This document shows, piece by piece, positions 17,345-27,208 of a stretch of 64,000 nucleotides of DNA. A program made the translations under genes and the position numbers. The stretch's first letter is position 1, and each line of letters starts with the position of its first letter. Where the stretch lies: assembly GCF_000473105.1 (NCBI RefSeq), contig NZ_KI421498.1, positions 372,001 to 436,000 of the forward strand, in the 5' to 3' direction. The notes under the pieces were generated by a model that was not told where the DNA came from, did not search any database, and saw only the letters and a program-made list of their open reading frames with translations. This stretch comes from Phaeobacter inhibens DSM 16374 (GTDB lineage: Bacteria > Pseudomonadota > Alphaproteobacteria > Rhodobacterales > Rhodobacteraceae).

Positions 17345-19708
17345 ATGCCAAAGGATAGCGGCATCGGCGCCAGCCCAAAACGGCGCGAAGACGTGAGGTT
17401 CCTGACCGGAACCGGCAATTACACAGATGACATCAATATGCGCGGCCAGGCCTATGTGCATTTTCTGCGCTCGGACGTGGCCCATGGTCGGTTGACTTCG
17501 GTTGACACCTCTGACGCAGCCGCCATGCCCGGTGTGGTGCGGATCTTTACCGGGGCTGATTTCGAAGGCGTCGGCGGGCTGCCTTGCGGTTGGCAGGTCA
17601 CCGACCGCCATGGTGAGGTGATGCAGGAACCGGCCCATCCGGTGCTGGCTCAGGGCAAGGTGCGCCATGTGGGCGATCCCATCGCCGCCGTGGTGGCGGA
17701 GACACCCGAACAGGCCCGTGATGCCGCCGAGGCCATCGTGTTGGATATCGAGGATCTGCCCGCCGTCATCAATATGAAAGAAGCGGTCAAGGACGGTGCC
17801 ACCAAGGTCCATGACGATCTGACTTCAAACCTCTGTTATGACTGGGGATTTGTCGAGGAAAACCGCGATGCTGTGGACAAGGCCATCAAGGATGCCGCCC
17901 ATGTCACCACGCTGGAGCTGGTCAACAACCGTCTGGTTGCCAACCCGATGGAGCCGCGCGTGGCGGTTGGGGATTTCAACCGCGCCACCGGCGACAGCAC
18001 GCTGTACACCACCTCGCAGAACCCGCATGTGATCCGTCTCCTGATGGGCGCCTTTGTGCTGGGTATCCCCGAGCATAAACTGCGCGTTGTGGCCCCGGAT
18101 GTGGGTGGGGGCTTTGGCTCCAAGATCTTCCACTATGCGGAAGAGGCCTTCTGCACCTTTGCCGCCAAGGCTCTGAACCGGGCGGTGAAATGGACCTCCT
18201 CGCGGTCCGAGGCGTTTATGTCCGATGCCCATGGCCGCGATCACGTGACCAAGATTGAGCTGGCGCTGGACGCGGACAACAACTTCACCGCGCTGCGCAC
18301 CGAAACCTACGCAAATATGGGCGCGTATCTGTCGACCTTTGCGCCCTCGGTTCCGACCTGGCTGCATGGCACGCTGATGGCTGGCAATTATAAGACGCCA
18401 CTGATCTACGTGAACGTGAAGGCTGTGTTCACCAATACCGTTGCCGTTGATGCCTATCGTGGCGCTGGTCGACCGGAGGCGACCTATCAGCTGGAGCGCG
18501 TGATTGATAAGGCCGCGCGCGAGCTGGGTGTCGACCCGATTGCACTGCGTCGCCAGAACTTCATCACTGAATTCCCCTATGCCACGCCGGTGGCGGTGGA
18601 ATATGACACCGGGGATTATGTGGCGACGATGGACAAGCTGGAAGAGATCGCTGATCTCAGCGGCTTTGATTCGCGCCGTGCTGCCAGCAAGGCCAAGGGC
18701 AAGCTGCGCGGCCTTGGCGTCAACTGCTATATCGAGGCTTGCGGCATTGCGCCGTCGAACCTCGTGGGGCAGCTGGGGGCCCGTGCCGGTCTTTATGAAA
18801 GTGCGACAGTGCGTGTGAATGCCACCGGTGGCATTGTGGTCATGACTGGTAGTCACAGCCACGGGCAGGGGCATGAGACGTCCTTCCCGCAGGTGATTGC
18901 CGATATGATCGGCATCCCGGAGGATATGGTCGAGATCGAACATGGCGACACCGATAAGGCGCCGATGGGCATGGGCACCTACGGCTCGCGCTCGCTGGCG
19001 GTGGGTGGCTCTGCCATGGTACGCGCCACCGAGAAGATCATCGCCAAGGCCAAGAAAATCGCCGCCCATATCCTGGAGGCCTCGGATGCGGATATCGAGC
19101 TGAAGGACGGTCAGTTCACTGTTGCCGGCACAGATAAATCGCTGGCCTGGGGGGATGTGACCCTCGCCGCCTATGTGCCGCATAACTACCCGCTGGAGGA
19201 TATCGAGCCGGGGCTGGAGGAAACGGCGTTCTATGATCCGGCGAACTTCACCTATCCTTCGGGCGCCTATGCCTGCGAGGTGGAGGTCGATCCCGACACT
19301 GGCAAGGTCACCATCGAGAGCTTTGCTGCGGCGGATGATTTTGGCAATATCGTCAATCCGATGATCGTCGACGGCCAGGTCCATGGTGGCATTGGTCAGG
19401 GCATCGGTCAGGCATTGCTGGAGGGCTGCGTCTATGACGATGACGGTCAGCTCCTGTCGGCGTCTTTCATGGATTATGCCATGCCACGGGCGGATGATCT
19501 GCCGTTCTACAAGGTGGATCATTCCTGTCAAACGCCGTGTACCCACAACCCATTGGGCGTGAAGGGCTGCGGTGAGGCTGGTGCCATCGGCACGCCGCCT
19601 GCGGTGGTCAATGCGGTGGTGGATGCGCTGCAATCGGCCGGCAAGGATGTCACCCATATCGACATGCCCCTGAGCCCGGCACGGGTCTGGGCGGCGATGA
19701 ATGGCTAA
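17345..19708 (+). CDS. coxL: form II CO dehydrogenase-like large (molybdenum) subunit
   Basis: This encodes 787 residues of the molybdopterin-cytosine-dinucleotide subunit family. The active-site loop reads AYRGAGR at residues 370-376 (form II), not AYxCSFR as in form I CoxL, so the catalytic S-Cu-Mo cysteine is absent. Other family features are [18 protein letters not shown] and the C-terminal [12 protein letters not shown] with the proton-accepting Glu. The true substrate of form II enzymes is unclear. The start at 17345 has GGAGGAG upstream; a 189-bp gap without a gene separates it from coxS. Confidence 0.95.
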   Translation: MPKDSGIGASPKRREDVRFLTGTGNYTDDINMRGQAYVHFLRSDVAHGRLTSVDTSDAAAMPGVVRIFTGADFEGVGGLPCGWQVTDRHGEVMQEPAHPVLAQGKVRHVGDPIAAVVAETPEQARDAAEAIVLDIEDLPAVINMKEAVKDGATKVHDDLTSNLCYDWGFVEENRDAVDKAIKDAAHVTTLELVNNRLVANPMEPRVAVGDFNRATGDSTLYTTSQNPHVIRLLMGAFVLGIPEHKLRVVAPDVGGGFGSKIFHYAEEAFCTFAAKALNRAVKWTSSRSEAFMSDAHGRDHVTKIELALDADNNFTALRTETYANMGAYLSTFAPSVPTWLHGTLMAGNYKTPLIYVNVKAVFTNTVAVDAYRGAGRPEATYQLERVIDKAARELGVDPIALRRQNFITEFPYATPVAVEYDTGDYVATMDKLEEIADLSGFDSRRAASKAKGKLRGLGVNCYIEACGIAPSNLVGQLGARAGLYESATVRVNATGGIVVMTGSHSHGQGHETSFPQVIADMIGIPEDMVEIEHGDTDKAPMGMGTYGSRSLAVGGSAMVRATEKIIAKAKKIAAHILEASDADIELKDGQFTVAGTDKSLAWGDVTLAAYVPHNYPLEDIEPGLEETAFYDPANFTYPSGAYACEVEVDPDTGKVTIESFAAADDFGNIVNPMIVDGQVHGGIGQGIGQALLEGCVYDDDGQLLSASFMDYAMPRADDLPFYKVDHSCQTPCTHNPLGVKGCGEAGAIGTPPAVVNAVVDALQSAGKDVTHIDMPLSPARVWAAMNG

Positions 19709-19716
19709 GGGTTCAT

Positions 19717-19760
19717 GGGGGCGCTGCCCCCATACCCCCGGAGTATTTTCGGAAAGATGA
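19717..19760 (+). repeat. dispersed intergenic repeat, copy 1 (hairpin plus core)
   Basis: A 15-base palindrome GGGGGCGCTGCCCCC (19717-19731) is followed after a short CCCCCG tract by the 20-base core GAGTATTTTCGGAAAGATGA (19741-19760). Related copies occur at 31449-31524, 37522-37541, 41081-41139 and, inverted, 41159-41178. It lies between coxL and coxM. Confidence 0.7.
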
Positions 19761-19794
19761 CAGCCGGTCAGCCGGTTTTCGGAAAGGATACGAC

Positions 19795-20583
19795 ATGTAT
19801 GAATTCGAGTTCGAGAAGCCCTCGACCATCGCCGATGCGGTGAAGGCATTGGGCGAAGAGGACGCGCAGGCGCTTGGTGGGGGACAGACGCTGATCCCGA
19901 CGCTGAAACAGCGTCTGGCGATGCCCAGCACCTTGGTGAGCCTCAGCGGTATTGAAGAAATGAAGGGGGTCTGCCCGGATGGCGACGGGCTGGCCATTGG
20001 CGGGGCCACCACCCACGGCGAGGTCGAAGCGGCCACCGCTGACAGCTATCCGGCGCTGTCTGCGCTGGCAGGGCAGATCGGCGATCCGGCGGTGCGCAAC
20101 CGCGGCACCATTGGCGGCTCGCTTGCCAATAACGACCCGTCTGCCTGTTATCCGGCGGCAGCACTCGCCAGCGGGGCCACCATCGTGACCAACACCCGCG
20201 AGATTGAGGCGGATGATTATTTTCAGGGGCTGTTCACCACCGCGCTGGAGGAGGGGGAAATCATCACCAATATCCGCCTGCCGGTGCCACAATCAGCGCA
20301 TTACGAGAAATTCGTTCAGCCGGCCTCGCGCTTTGCCCTTGTTGGGGTGTTCGTCGCGCGCTTTGCAGACGGTGTACGCGTGGCGGTCACCGGCGCCTCT
20401 GAGGAGGGGGTTTTCCGCTGGAGCGCGGCGGAGGCGGCGCTATCGGCGAATTTCTCACCCGATGCCATTGATGGGCTGACTGTGGATCCGGACGGGATGA
20501 TCGGCGATTTGCATGGCACCAAAGCCTACCGCGCGCATCTGGTTGGGGTGATCACCAAACGGGCGGTGGCTGCTGCGGGATAA
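19795..20583 (+). CDS. coxM: CO dehydrogenase-like medium (FAD) subunit
   Basis: This encodes 262 residues, near the usual 280 for CoxM. It has the FAD-binding motifs AQALGGGQTLIPTLKQRLA near residue 23 and RNRGTIGGSLANNDPSA near residue 100, then the CO_deh_flav C-terminal domain. It would pass electrons from CoxS to the acceptor. The ATG at 19795 follows AAAGGA. It is the last gene of the cox-like operon and is followed by a strong hairpin at 20607. Confidence 0.94.
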   Translation: MYEFEFEKPSTIADAVKALGEEDAQALGGGQTLIPTLKQRLAMPSTLVSLSGIEEMKGVCPDGDGLAIGGATTHGEVEAATADSYPALSALAGQIGDPAVRNRGTIGGSLANNDPSACYPAAALASGATIVTNTREIEADDYFQGLFTTALEEGEIITNIRLPVPQSAHYEKFVQPASRFALVGVFVARFADGVRVAVTGASEEGVFRWSAAEAALSANFSPDAIDGLTVDPDGMIGDLHGTKAYRAHLVGVITKRAVAAAG

Positions 20584-20606
20584 TCGCGCCATTTTGTAAC
20601 AAGAAA

Positions 20607-20632
20607 CAGCCCCGGCGCCGCGCCGGGGCTGT
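20607..20632. terminator. hairpin terminator between coxM and the chemoreceptor-like gene
   Basis: An 11-base stem CAGCCCCGGCG/CGCCGGGGCTG with a CCG loop lies between two convergent genes. T-runs are weak on both sides, so termination may be partial. Confidence 0.65.
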
Positions 20633-20651
20633 GTTCTGATGTTGGGTTGGT

Positions 20652-21305
20652 TCAGGCGCGCAGATAACCGGACATGGTGTCGAGCAGCGTCTGTGTGCGT
20701 CCAGAGAGATTGCGGATTTCCGACGCGATCACGGCAAAGCCTTTGCCCTGATCGCCAATGCGCGCCGCCTCGATTGAGGCATTGAAGGCAATCAGCTGAA
20801 TATGACGGCCCACGGTTTCAGCATTCTCGATCGCATCACGCATCCCCTCGTCGCGGGCGCTGTCGCGGGACTTCTGCGCCTCGAACATGTTTTTGGTCAT
20901 GTCGATCAGGAACTGCGAGACAATTGGCTCCACCTTATAGAGCGCTTGAGCTGTGAGCGAAGGCATCTCGCGCACGCGCTCCAGGATCTGGCCATCAGAT
21001 TGCGTGCTCAGCACTTCGGCAAAGGGGGCCAGCGCATCAATGGATTTCTTGCGCTGTGTGCCGAGATCGCCGGGCAACTCGTATTCACTTTCGGCCAGTA
21101 ATTTATCAAGCCCTTCGGTCAGCATCGCATAGGCAGATTTGATCCGGCGTACCGACTGCTCCAGCAGCTCCTTCATGGTGTCTGGGGCGTGTTGGCTGTC
21201 TTCATTGGCCAGAACCACCAGCGCCAGAGATGCGGCGCGGCAGGGGGCGATGGCCATGAAGGCACTGTTTTGGACGTCGCTGAGAGGCTTCAAGGGAGGC
21301 TCCAT
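20652..21305 (-). CDS. short soluble methyl-accepting chemotaxis-like protein
   Basis: This encodes 217 residues without a membrane segment. The C-terminal third, IQLIAFNASIEAARIGDQGKGFAVIASEIRNLS, matches the hairpin tip of the MCP signalling domain (usual form [28 protein letters not shown].LA) that docks CheA/CheW. The protein then ends after only about 13 residues, so the returning helix of the hairpin is largely missing. The N-terminal 150 residues show no ligand-binding domain I know. It may be a degenerate or regulatory receptor. No che genes are nearby. Confidence 0.65.
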   Translation of the reverse strand: MEPPLKPLSDVQNSAFMAIAPCRAASLALVVLANEDSQHAPDTMKELLEQSVRRIKSAYAMLTEGLDKLLAESEYELPGDLGTQRKKSIDALAPFAEVLSTQSDGQILERVREMPSLTAQALYKVEPIVSQFLIDMTKNMFEAQKSRDSARDEGMRDAIENAETVGRHIQLIAFNASIEAARIGDQGKGFAVIASEIRNLSGRTQTLLDTMSGYLRA

Positions 21306-21438
21306 ATTTGCGGTTGTTTTGTGTCGGAAGCGACCGAACTCCCTTCAGGAGCTAAGGGGGGAGCGTAAAGAAAACGTGAGTATTGAATGCATCAAGCGCA
21401 ATTCCGGGGGAAATCCCCCTGCGGTCGATGCAGACACG

Positions 21439-21470
21439 AAAAACCCCGCACCGGAGGGAGCGGGGTTTTG
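21439..21470. terminator. bidirectional terminator of infC
   Basis: The stem AAAACCCCGC/GCGGGGTTTT around ACCGGAGGGA carries A- and T-runs on both sides. On the minus strand it follows the infC stop by about 25 bp. Confidence 0.85.
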
Positions 21471-21493
21471 CATAACAGATGGTGCAGCAGGGA

Positions 21494-22042
<549 letters not shown>

Positions 22043-22352
22043 GACGTCTATCCTTCTGTCACTTCGGAAAAGTGCCCGGAAAATAACGGTCCCGGGCCTG
22101 CGATTCAAGTCAATTGCGGGTATGACCGCGCATATCGCGGTTTTCAAGGTTTGTTTGCACCTGAGAGCGTCAGCAAAGGGTTAATTCTGCGCTGCGCTGA
22201 TCTTGGCGGACCGGTTATGCCAGACTGGCAGGGTTTGGCCGATGCGACGCTTTGACGTTTATTCCCCTTGTAGTTTCAGTCCCCTAAGCCCAAGTGCTAT
22301 GCCGCAAGCTGCACCCATGTGCGCAGCATTTGGAGAGAGAAGGAGATCTATC

Positions 22353-23132
22353 ATGAAACCGATCGTCATTGGCCTGGGTGTGGGAGCCGTCGCATTGGGC
22401 GGATATTTCTATGTCTCCTCCATGGAGACCGCAGAGCAGGCGCCGGAGACCGTCATCGTGACGCCCGAAGCAGAGACCCCCGCAGAGGAGGCTGCTGAGG
22501 TTGCCGCAGAGGTCGAAAGTGATATCGCTACCGCAGCTGAAGACGCTGAAAGCGCGATCGAAAGTTCCGTTGATGCCGCGGCAGATGCGGTGAATGAGGC
22601 TGCCGCCGCCGTGACTGAGACGGCAGAGGAAACTGTGAACGAAATTGCCGAGGGGCTTACCGACAGCGCCAACCAGCTTCAGGACAGCGCGGCAGCTGCG
22701 GTTGACGAGGCCAACGAGGGCGCAGCGGCGCTGAGTGAGGAGGCCTCCGCGACGGCTGAGACCGCTGGTGATGCGGTTGCGGATACCGCAGCTGCGGCAG
22801 CGGATGCGGCAGAAGGTGCGGTCAATGAGGTTGCGGAGACCGCCAATGACGCGGCGGCAACTGTGAGCGAGACCGCTGAGGCCGCGACAGAGGGTGTGGC
22901 GAATGCTGCCGCTGATGCGACTGCCGCCGCAGAAGAGGGCACAGAGGCCGCCAAGGATGCGCTGCTGACACCCGAAGGCTTCGACTATGACAAGGTGATC
23001 ACGATGATCGAGGAATCGTCGATTGAGGCCACGCAGAAGGCGTTGCTGATCACCACCCTGGGTCAGGCCCGCGACAACCCGGCTCTGCTGGAGGCGACGC
23101 TGAAACGCATCAAGGACGCGCTGCCGCAATAA
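22353..23132 (+). CDS. membrane-anchored Ala/Glu-rich repetitive protein
   Basis: This encodes 259 residues. An N-terminal hydrophobic anchor (about 3-20) is followed by some 180 residues of low-complexity, acidic, helix-forming sequence. It is built from imperfect 11-residue-like units (A-x-x-A-A-x-x-V-x-E-x, for example AAAVTETAEETVNEIAEG), recalling LEA-like or apolipoprotein-like amphipathic helices. The last 55 residues form a distinct non-repetitive domain (LLTPEGFDYDKVITMIEESS...LKRIKDALPQ). AAGGAGAT precedes the ATG at 22353. Function unknown; an envelope or stress role is speculative. Its own terminator follows at 23159. Confidence 0.75.
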   Translation: MKPIVIGLGVGAVALGGYFYVSSMETAEQAPETVIVTPEAETPAEEAAEVAAEVESDIATAAEDAESAIESSVDAAADAVNEAAAAVTETAEETVNEIAEGLTDSANQLQDSAAAAVDEANEGAAALSEEASATAETAGDAVADTAAAAADAAEGAVNEVAETANDAAATVSETAEAATEGVANAAADATAAAEEGTEAAKDALLTPEGFDYDKVITMIEESSIEATQKALLITTLGQARDNPALLEATLKRIKDALPQ

Positions 23133-23158
23133 GCGGATTTAGACAGCTATCAAACAGC

Positions 23159-23193
23159 AAGGCCCCCGCCAGAGATTGGTGGGGGCCTTTCTT
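23159..23193 (+). terminator. rho-independent terminator
   Basis: The stem AAGGCCCCC/GGGGGCCTT with T-rich flank (TTTCTT) lies 26 bp after the stop of the Ala/Glu-rich protein. Confidence 0.88.
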
Positions 23194-23319
23194 ATCTGGA
23201 GATCTGTCAGGCATCGGCGGGGGCTGCGACAGCTGGTCAACCGGCCCTCAAATGGCAAGGGGGAGCGGACCTTGCCAGATGTGGGGCCATTACGGCCTAT
23301 GAACCGACAGCGCTGGCGC

Positions 23320-23973
23320 TTAATGGGCCATCATGCCGGCCGCGATCTCTGCGCCGTTCAATTCAGCATGGAAATAGGTCGGCCAGTTGGTCACCTCTGT
23401 CAGCAGTTCTGCACGGTCATCGCCCCAATAAAGGTGATAGTGATCAACTTTGGTGGGCACGATTTCATGGTCGCTGAACTGAATGAACTGAGGCGCGGCA
23501 GCGTCTCCCCCTGACTTTTCAAAGATGAAGCGCACACCTTGGTTGCCTGATGCGTAGGTCAGGATTTCATATCCGTCATTGGTGTAGTGGCCTTGCACGG
23601 GCTGGCCATCGCGAAAGAATGTAACGCTGGAGCCGTCAATCAGAATGCGCTCGACATCCGTTTTGTAGCCGGCCTCATAGTACGCGCGATATTCTTCGGC
23701 GGTCTTTTTGCCACTCTCTGCTTTGTGCTCCATCACCGGATCCAAAGTGCCGTCCTGCAAAAACGGATAGACCGATTGCCAGTCGGCCTCCCAGTCAGAC
23801 AGCTCACGGGGCTGAATCTCTGCTTCGTTGATCAGCACAGGCTCTTTGGCCTGATGGCTGTGATTGTGGGTCGAGGTGGAGCCGGTCGCGGTTTGGGCCG
23901 GGGCCTGCGTGGACAGGGCAACCAGCGCGGCCACGGCAAGGAGGTCAGGTCGTTTGAGGATTGTACGTAGCAT
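23320..23973 (-). CDS. zinT: ZinT/YodA periplasmic zinc-binding protein
   Basis: This encodes 217 residues: a signal peptide (about 1-27), a short His-rich stretch (STHNHSHQ), then the ZinT lipocalin-like domain with LSDWEADWQSVYPFLQDG, GTLDPVMEHKAE, VDHYHLYWGDDR and WPTYFHAELNGAEIAAGMMAH. The conserved histidines of the last two motifs bind Zn(II). ZinT captures zinc in the periplasm for ZnuABC under zinc limitation. A Zur-like box lies 31-47 bp upstream of the ATG, the same kind as before the COG0523 gene at 44850. No znu genes are in the window. Confidence 0.9.
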   Translation of the reverse strand: MLRTILKRPDLLAVAALVALSTQAPAQTATGSTSTHNHSHQAKEPVLINEAEIQPRELSDWEADWQSVYPFLQDGTLDPVMEHKAESGKKTAEEYRAYYEAGYKTDVERILIDGSSVTFFRDGQPVQGHYTNDGYEILTYASGNQGVRFIFEKSGGDAAAPQFIQFSDHEIVPTKVDHYHLYWGDDRAELLTEVTNWPTYFHAELNGAEIAAGMMAH

Positions 23974-24003
23974 TTACGTCTCCAGCGGTTTTTGAATGAG
24001 TGA

Positions 24004-24020
24004 ATGTAATGTTACAACAT
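24004..24020. promoter_or_regulatory. candidate Zur box upstream of zinT
   Basis: ATGTAATGTTACAACAT matches the enterobacterial Zur core ATGTTATANTATAACAT at 13 of 16 defined positions and has the right 17-bp inverted-repeat layout. It lies just upstream of the zinc-scavenging zinT gene. Zur binding is inferred. Confidence 0.55.
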
Positions 24021-24265
24021 GACATTTGCCGTTTAAGCTGAAAGCCGATGTTTGGCAAGGCCCGCGAAAGCATCAGAGCGCGGCATGGCATGATCGGCAT
24101 TTTACCGCCTGCCACAGGGCCTTTTCTGCCGCGCAGCACAAACGTCGGCCCAAGGACCGGAATGGGTAAGATGGGAGCCTGCAGGTTTCGCCCCTCAGTG
24201 GGTGAGGTGGGCCGGCGTGGGCAGTTAAGGCTGTCAACTGTTTGGCGCTGTCTGCTGCACAGACG

Positions 24266-25558
24266 TCAGCTCTTCGGCTCCGCTATTAGTCGCTTGGCCA
24301 GCAGCAAACTCAGCACCGTCGCCATAAGCAGGAACACGGCGCCAAAACCCCATGCGACAGGCGTGGAATAGACATCGGCCACGGCTCCGGCCAGCACCAG
24401 TCCCAATGCCGCCCCAAGCTGCTGTATGAGAGATCGCAAGGACAGCATCGTCGATCTCTGCCGATCGTCCACGCAGCGATGCAGGATGCTACTAGCGGGC
24501 GTCTCGCTTGCTCCAAGAAGGATGGAGTACAGAAGGAAGACACCGATAAATCCCACGATATCGCCCTGCATCGCCAGCATGAGCTGAACACCGGCAAGAC
24601 AGGAAAAAAGCACCGCAAGCGTGACCGCATGGCGGCGTTGAAAGACACGGCTGATATAGGGTGACAGCGCCGCACCAAACGCGATTGCAAAAAAGTAACC
24701 CGCCGTCAGGGTGCCAATGGCGGTGTTGGCGTAGCGCTCGTCCAGCATGGGCTTTGCGTAGGTCGGCCAGATCACCTCAACCGGATTGGTGGCCATCAGG
24801 ACCAACGCCAGTGCCGCCAGAAGCATGGAAAGTGTCGGGTGTTTCAAGGCAAGTGCGCCCGCCTGTGCGATCACGGAGGGGACGCTGGTGAACCCTTGTC
24901 TCAACGCGCTGGCATTCAACGGGCGTGGCTCTTCGGTGATGGCAAACATCGTGTAGATCAACACTGCGATCATCACTGCGAAGCTTGTCACGTAGGATAC
25001 ATCATAGATGCTGATCCCATACCTCAGCGCTGTCGTGCCAAACACGTCGGGGAGCAAACCTCCCAAAACGGCACCGAAGGCGAGGCCCATGGCATTGGCC
25101 CACTGCGCCTTCGCGAGAGCGGGTTGAACATCCACATTTGGGGCAGCGGTTTTGAATGTTTCGACAAACCACGCATCAAGCGTGCCTGACCGCAAGGCAC
25201 GTCCGAACCCGATAAAGCTGAACGAAAGAGCCAGGACAGTGAAATCACTCGATGACAGAAACAGGATGAGCGAAATCAAACTGGCGATGACCGCTGCCAG
25301 AAAGACCGGTTTGCGGCCAATGTTGTCGGCCAGACCGCCAAACGGCAATTCCATCGCCATCGTCGTGAGCGAGTAGACCCCGAAGAGCAGCGAAATCTGC
25401 AACAGATCCATGCCCCGGTCCGTCAGTGCAAGCGCGACGACGGCCACTGTCAGACCCATGGCAAACCGGTCCAGAAACTGGTGGATCTGAAACACCCGGA
25501 TGTGCCGTTGTGCGATGCCGGTCAAGGTTTTGAAAGAGAACTCAATTTCCGTTGCCAT
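24266..25558 (-). CDS. major facilitator superfamily transporter
   Basis: This encodes 430 residues with about 12 hydrophobic segments. The MFS signature in the loop between helices 2 and 3 reads FGGLADNIGRKPVF, typical of drug:H+ antiporters and Tet-like exporters. The substrate is unknown. The ATG at 25558 (ATEIEF follows) is chosen; an upstream in-frame start at 25636 would add 26 non-homologous residues. It stands alone, 290 bp downstream of the zinT promoter region, which holds no other gene. Confidence 0.82.
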   Translation of the reverse strand: MATEIEFSFKTLTGIAQRHIRVFQIHQFLDRFAMGLTVAVVALALTDRGMDLLQISLLFGVYSLTTMAMELPFGGLADNIGRKPVFLAAVIASLISLILFLSSSDFTVLALSFSFIGFGRALRSGTLDAWFVETFKTAAPNVDVQPALAKAQWANAMGLAFGAVLGGLLPDVFGTTALRYGISIYDVSYVTSFAVMIAVLIYTMFAITEEPRPLNASALRQGFTSVPSVIAQAGALALKHPTLSMLLAALALVLMATNPVEVIWPTYAKPMLDERYANTAIGTLTAGYFFAIAFGAALSPYISRVFQRRHAVTLAVLFSCLAGVQLMLAMQGDIVGFIGVFLLYSILLGASETPASSILHRCVDDRQRSTMLSLRSLIQQLGAALGLVLAGAVADVYSTPVAWGFGAVFLLMATVLSLLLAKRLIAEPKS

Positions 25559-25717
25559 GGCGCTACCATGTACCTTTGCACCTCCCTGCGCAATAGCGGG
25601 ACCGCAGGAGGGGCGATTGAACAGGCATAGAGCCAATCTCGCGGCTGCAGCGAAGGGAGGCGTCGTTCCGTACTGCGGCCAGGACAGGTCATGACGCCTG
25701 ATCCAGTCGGCCCAAAT

Positions 25718-25752
25718 AAAAAGCCCCCATCAGAATATGACGGGGGCTTTTT
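25718..25752. terminator. bidirectional terminator after fpr
   Basis: The stem AAAAAGCCCCC/GGGGGCTTTTT around a 13-base loop lies 30 bp past the fpr stop on the minus strand and can act both ways. Confidence 0.9.
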
Positions 25753-25782
25753 GTCACTTGAAGAGCATCGGCCGACTTGGGA

Positions 25783-26691
25783 TCAGTCCAGAAACGCCTT
25801 TTCCACCACGAAATGCGCGGGCTTGGAATTGGCGCCTTCTTCCAGACCATAGGTGTTCTCAAACAGGTCTTTCAGTTCCAGATTGAACGCCAGATTGCCG
25901 CAGATCATCGCGCGGTCGCTTTCCGGGTTCAGCGGCGGCACGCCAAGATCGGCAAACGCCTCGCCGGAGCGCATCAGATCGGTGATGCGGCCCATCTTGG
26001 CGCTCTCTTCGCGGGTGGTGGTCGGGTAATATTTGATCTTCTTCCAGAAGCCTTCGCCAATCACCTCATTGAGCAGCTCATCGGTCTTCAGGCTCTCGAT
26101 CAACTCACGGCCATAGGTCAGCTCACTGGCTTCGCGGCAGGTGTGGGTGATGATCACCTCGTCGAATTTCTCATAGGTCTCCGGCTCGCGCAGCAGGCTC
26201 GCAAACGGCGCAAAACCGGTGCCGGTGGCAAAGAACCAGATGCGTTTGCCGGGGATCAGCGCGTCATGCACCAGCGTGCCAACGGGTTTCGGGCGCAGGA
26301 TGATTTCATCGCCTACCTTGATGTGCTGCAAGCGCGAGGTCAGCGGGCCGTCCTGCACCTTGATCGAGTAGAATTCCATTTCCTCGTCCCAGTTGGGGGA
26401 GGCGATGGAATAGGCGCGCAGCAGGGGTTTCACCTTGCCGGTCTTGGGATCGGGATCGTTCATCAGACCGATCATCACAAACTCGCCCGAGCGGAAGCGC
26501 AGGGAAGCAGGGCGCGTCACCTTGAAGGAGAACAGCCGGTCGGTCCAGTGCTTGACCTCCGTCACGGTCTGGGCGTCGGGCAGGGCGGGCACGGCCTTGG
26601 CCGGTTTCGGGTCGGTTGCAGCTTCGGTCACAGCTTCGGTCACGGGTGTCATCTCGTTCATCGGATCCATTACCGGAGGAATATCCGGCAC
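25783..26691 (-). CDS. fpr: ferredoxin-NADP+ reductase
   Basis: This encodes up to 302 residues from a GTG at 26691. In-frame ATGs at 26670, 26661 and 26652 would give 295, 292 or 289 residues, and the true start is unclear because no start has a convincing ribosome site. The FAD domain shows RSGEFVMIG and RAYSIASP (flavin-binding RxYS), and the NADP domain shows FFATGTGFAPFASLLREPE. It ends FVVEKAFLD, typical of bacterial FPR. It follows the sulfite reductase operon and probably reduces the ferredoxin that feeds CysI. Confidence 0.92.
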   Translation of the reverse strand: MPDIPPVMDPMNEMTPVTEAVTEAATDPKPAKAVPALPDAQTVTEVKHWTDRLFSFKVTRPASLRFRSGEFVMIGLMNDPDPKTGKVKPLLRAYSIASPNWDEEMEFYSIKVQDGPLTSRLQHIKVGDEIILRPKPVGTLVHDALIPGKRIWFFATGTGFAPFASLLREPETYEKFDEVIITHTCREASELTYGRELIESLKTDELLNEVIGEGFWKKIKYYPTTTREESAKMGRITDLMRSGEAFADLGVPPLNPESDRAMICGNLAFNLELKDLFENTYGLEEGANSKPAHFVVEKAFLD

Positions 26692-26806
26692 CTCTGATTA
26701 ATCTTTGATACAGGTCAGGAAAACCCCTGTTTTCAGAAACCGGCTCCGCGCGGGGCGCAACGGAACCGGATCTGAAGGGGTTTCCCAGAAAGCGGAGAGG
26801 GCTGGC

Positions 26807-27205
26807 TTAGCGCGCGGCGGTGCCGCGCAGGCGGGCCTGGTAATCATGCGCCTGCCAATTGGCACGGGCAAGCCATTGATCCTGCGGCTGACGGGCGGCC
26901 AGATCGTCGCTGATCTCCACCTCGTCAAACCCGGAGCGCCGCGCCATCGCATATTGATCGGCCAGCACATGGCCATAGGCGCGCAGACGCCCGGTGTAAC
27001 CTGCCAGCCGCAGGCGGCGGGCGAGGGTAAAGCCCCGGCCATCGGCAAAGCTGGGGAAATGAATACGGATCATCTCCAGCCCCGGCAGTTGGTTGGACAG
27101 GGCCGCCGGATCGGCATCAGGCTGCATCTCAATGGCGGTTTCGCTGTCAAAGCCCGCCGTCCAGCTGTCGGGGCCAAAGCCCGTATCGGTCACAATCACG
27201 CTCAT
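26807..27205 (-). CDS. DUF934 protein of the sulfite-reduction operon
   Basis: This encodes 132 residues. The family core is visible as IRIHFPSFADGRGFTLARRLR and GRLRAYGHVLADQYAMARRSGFDEVEI. DUF934 genes are regularly placed beside cysI and cysH in proteobacteria and are annotated as probably involved in sulfite reduction; the molecular role is not known. It starts 3 bp after the cysH stop and is part of the same transcript. Confidence 0.85.
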   Translation of the reverse strand: MSVIVTDTGFGPDSWTAGFDSETAIEMQPDADPAALSNQLPGLEMIRIHFPSFADGRGFTLARRLRLAGYTGRLRAYGHVLADQYAMARRSGFDEVEISDDLAARQPQDQWLARANWQAHDYQARLRGTAAR

Positions 27206-27208
27206 CTA

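Noticed and set aside
17825-19849. 674-codon open frame on the minus strand
   Set aside because: It is antisense to coxL; its His/Arg-rich product looks like a reverse-frame artefact.
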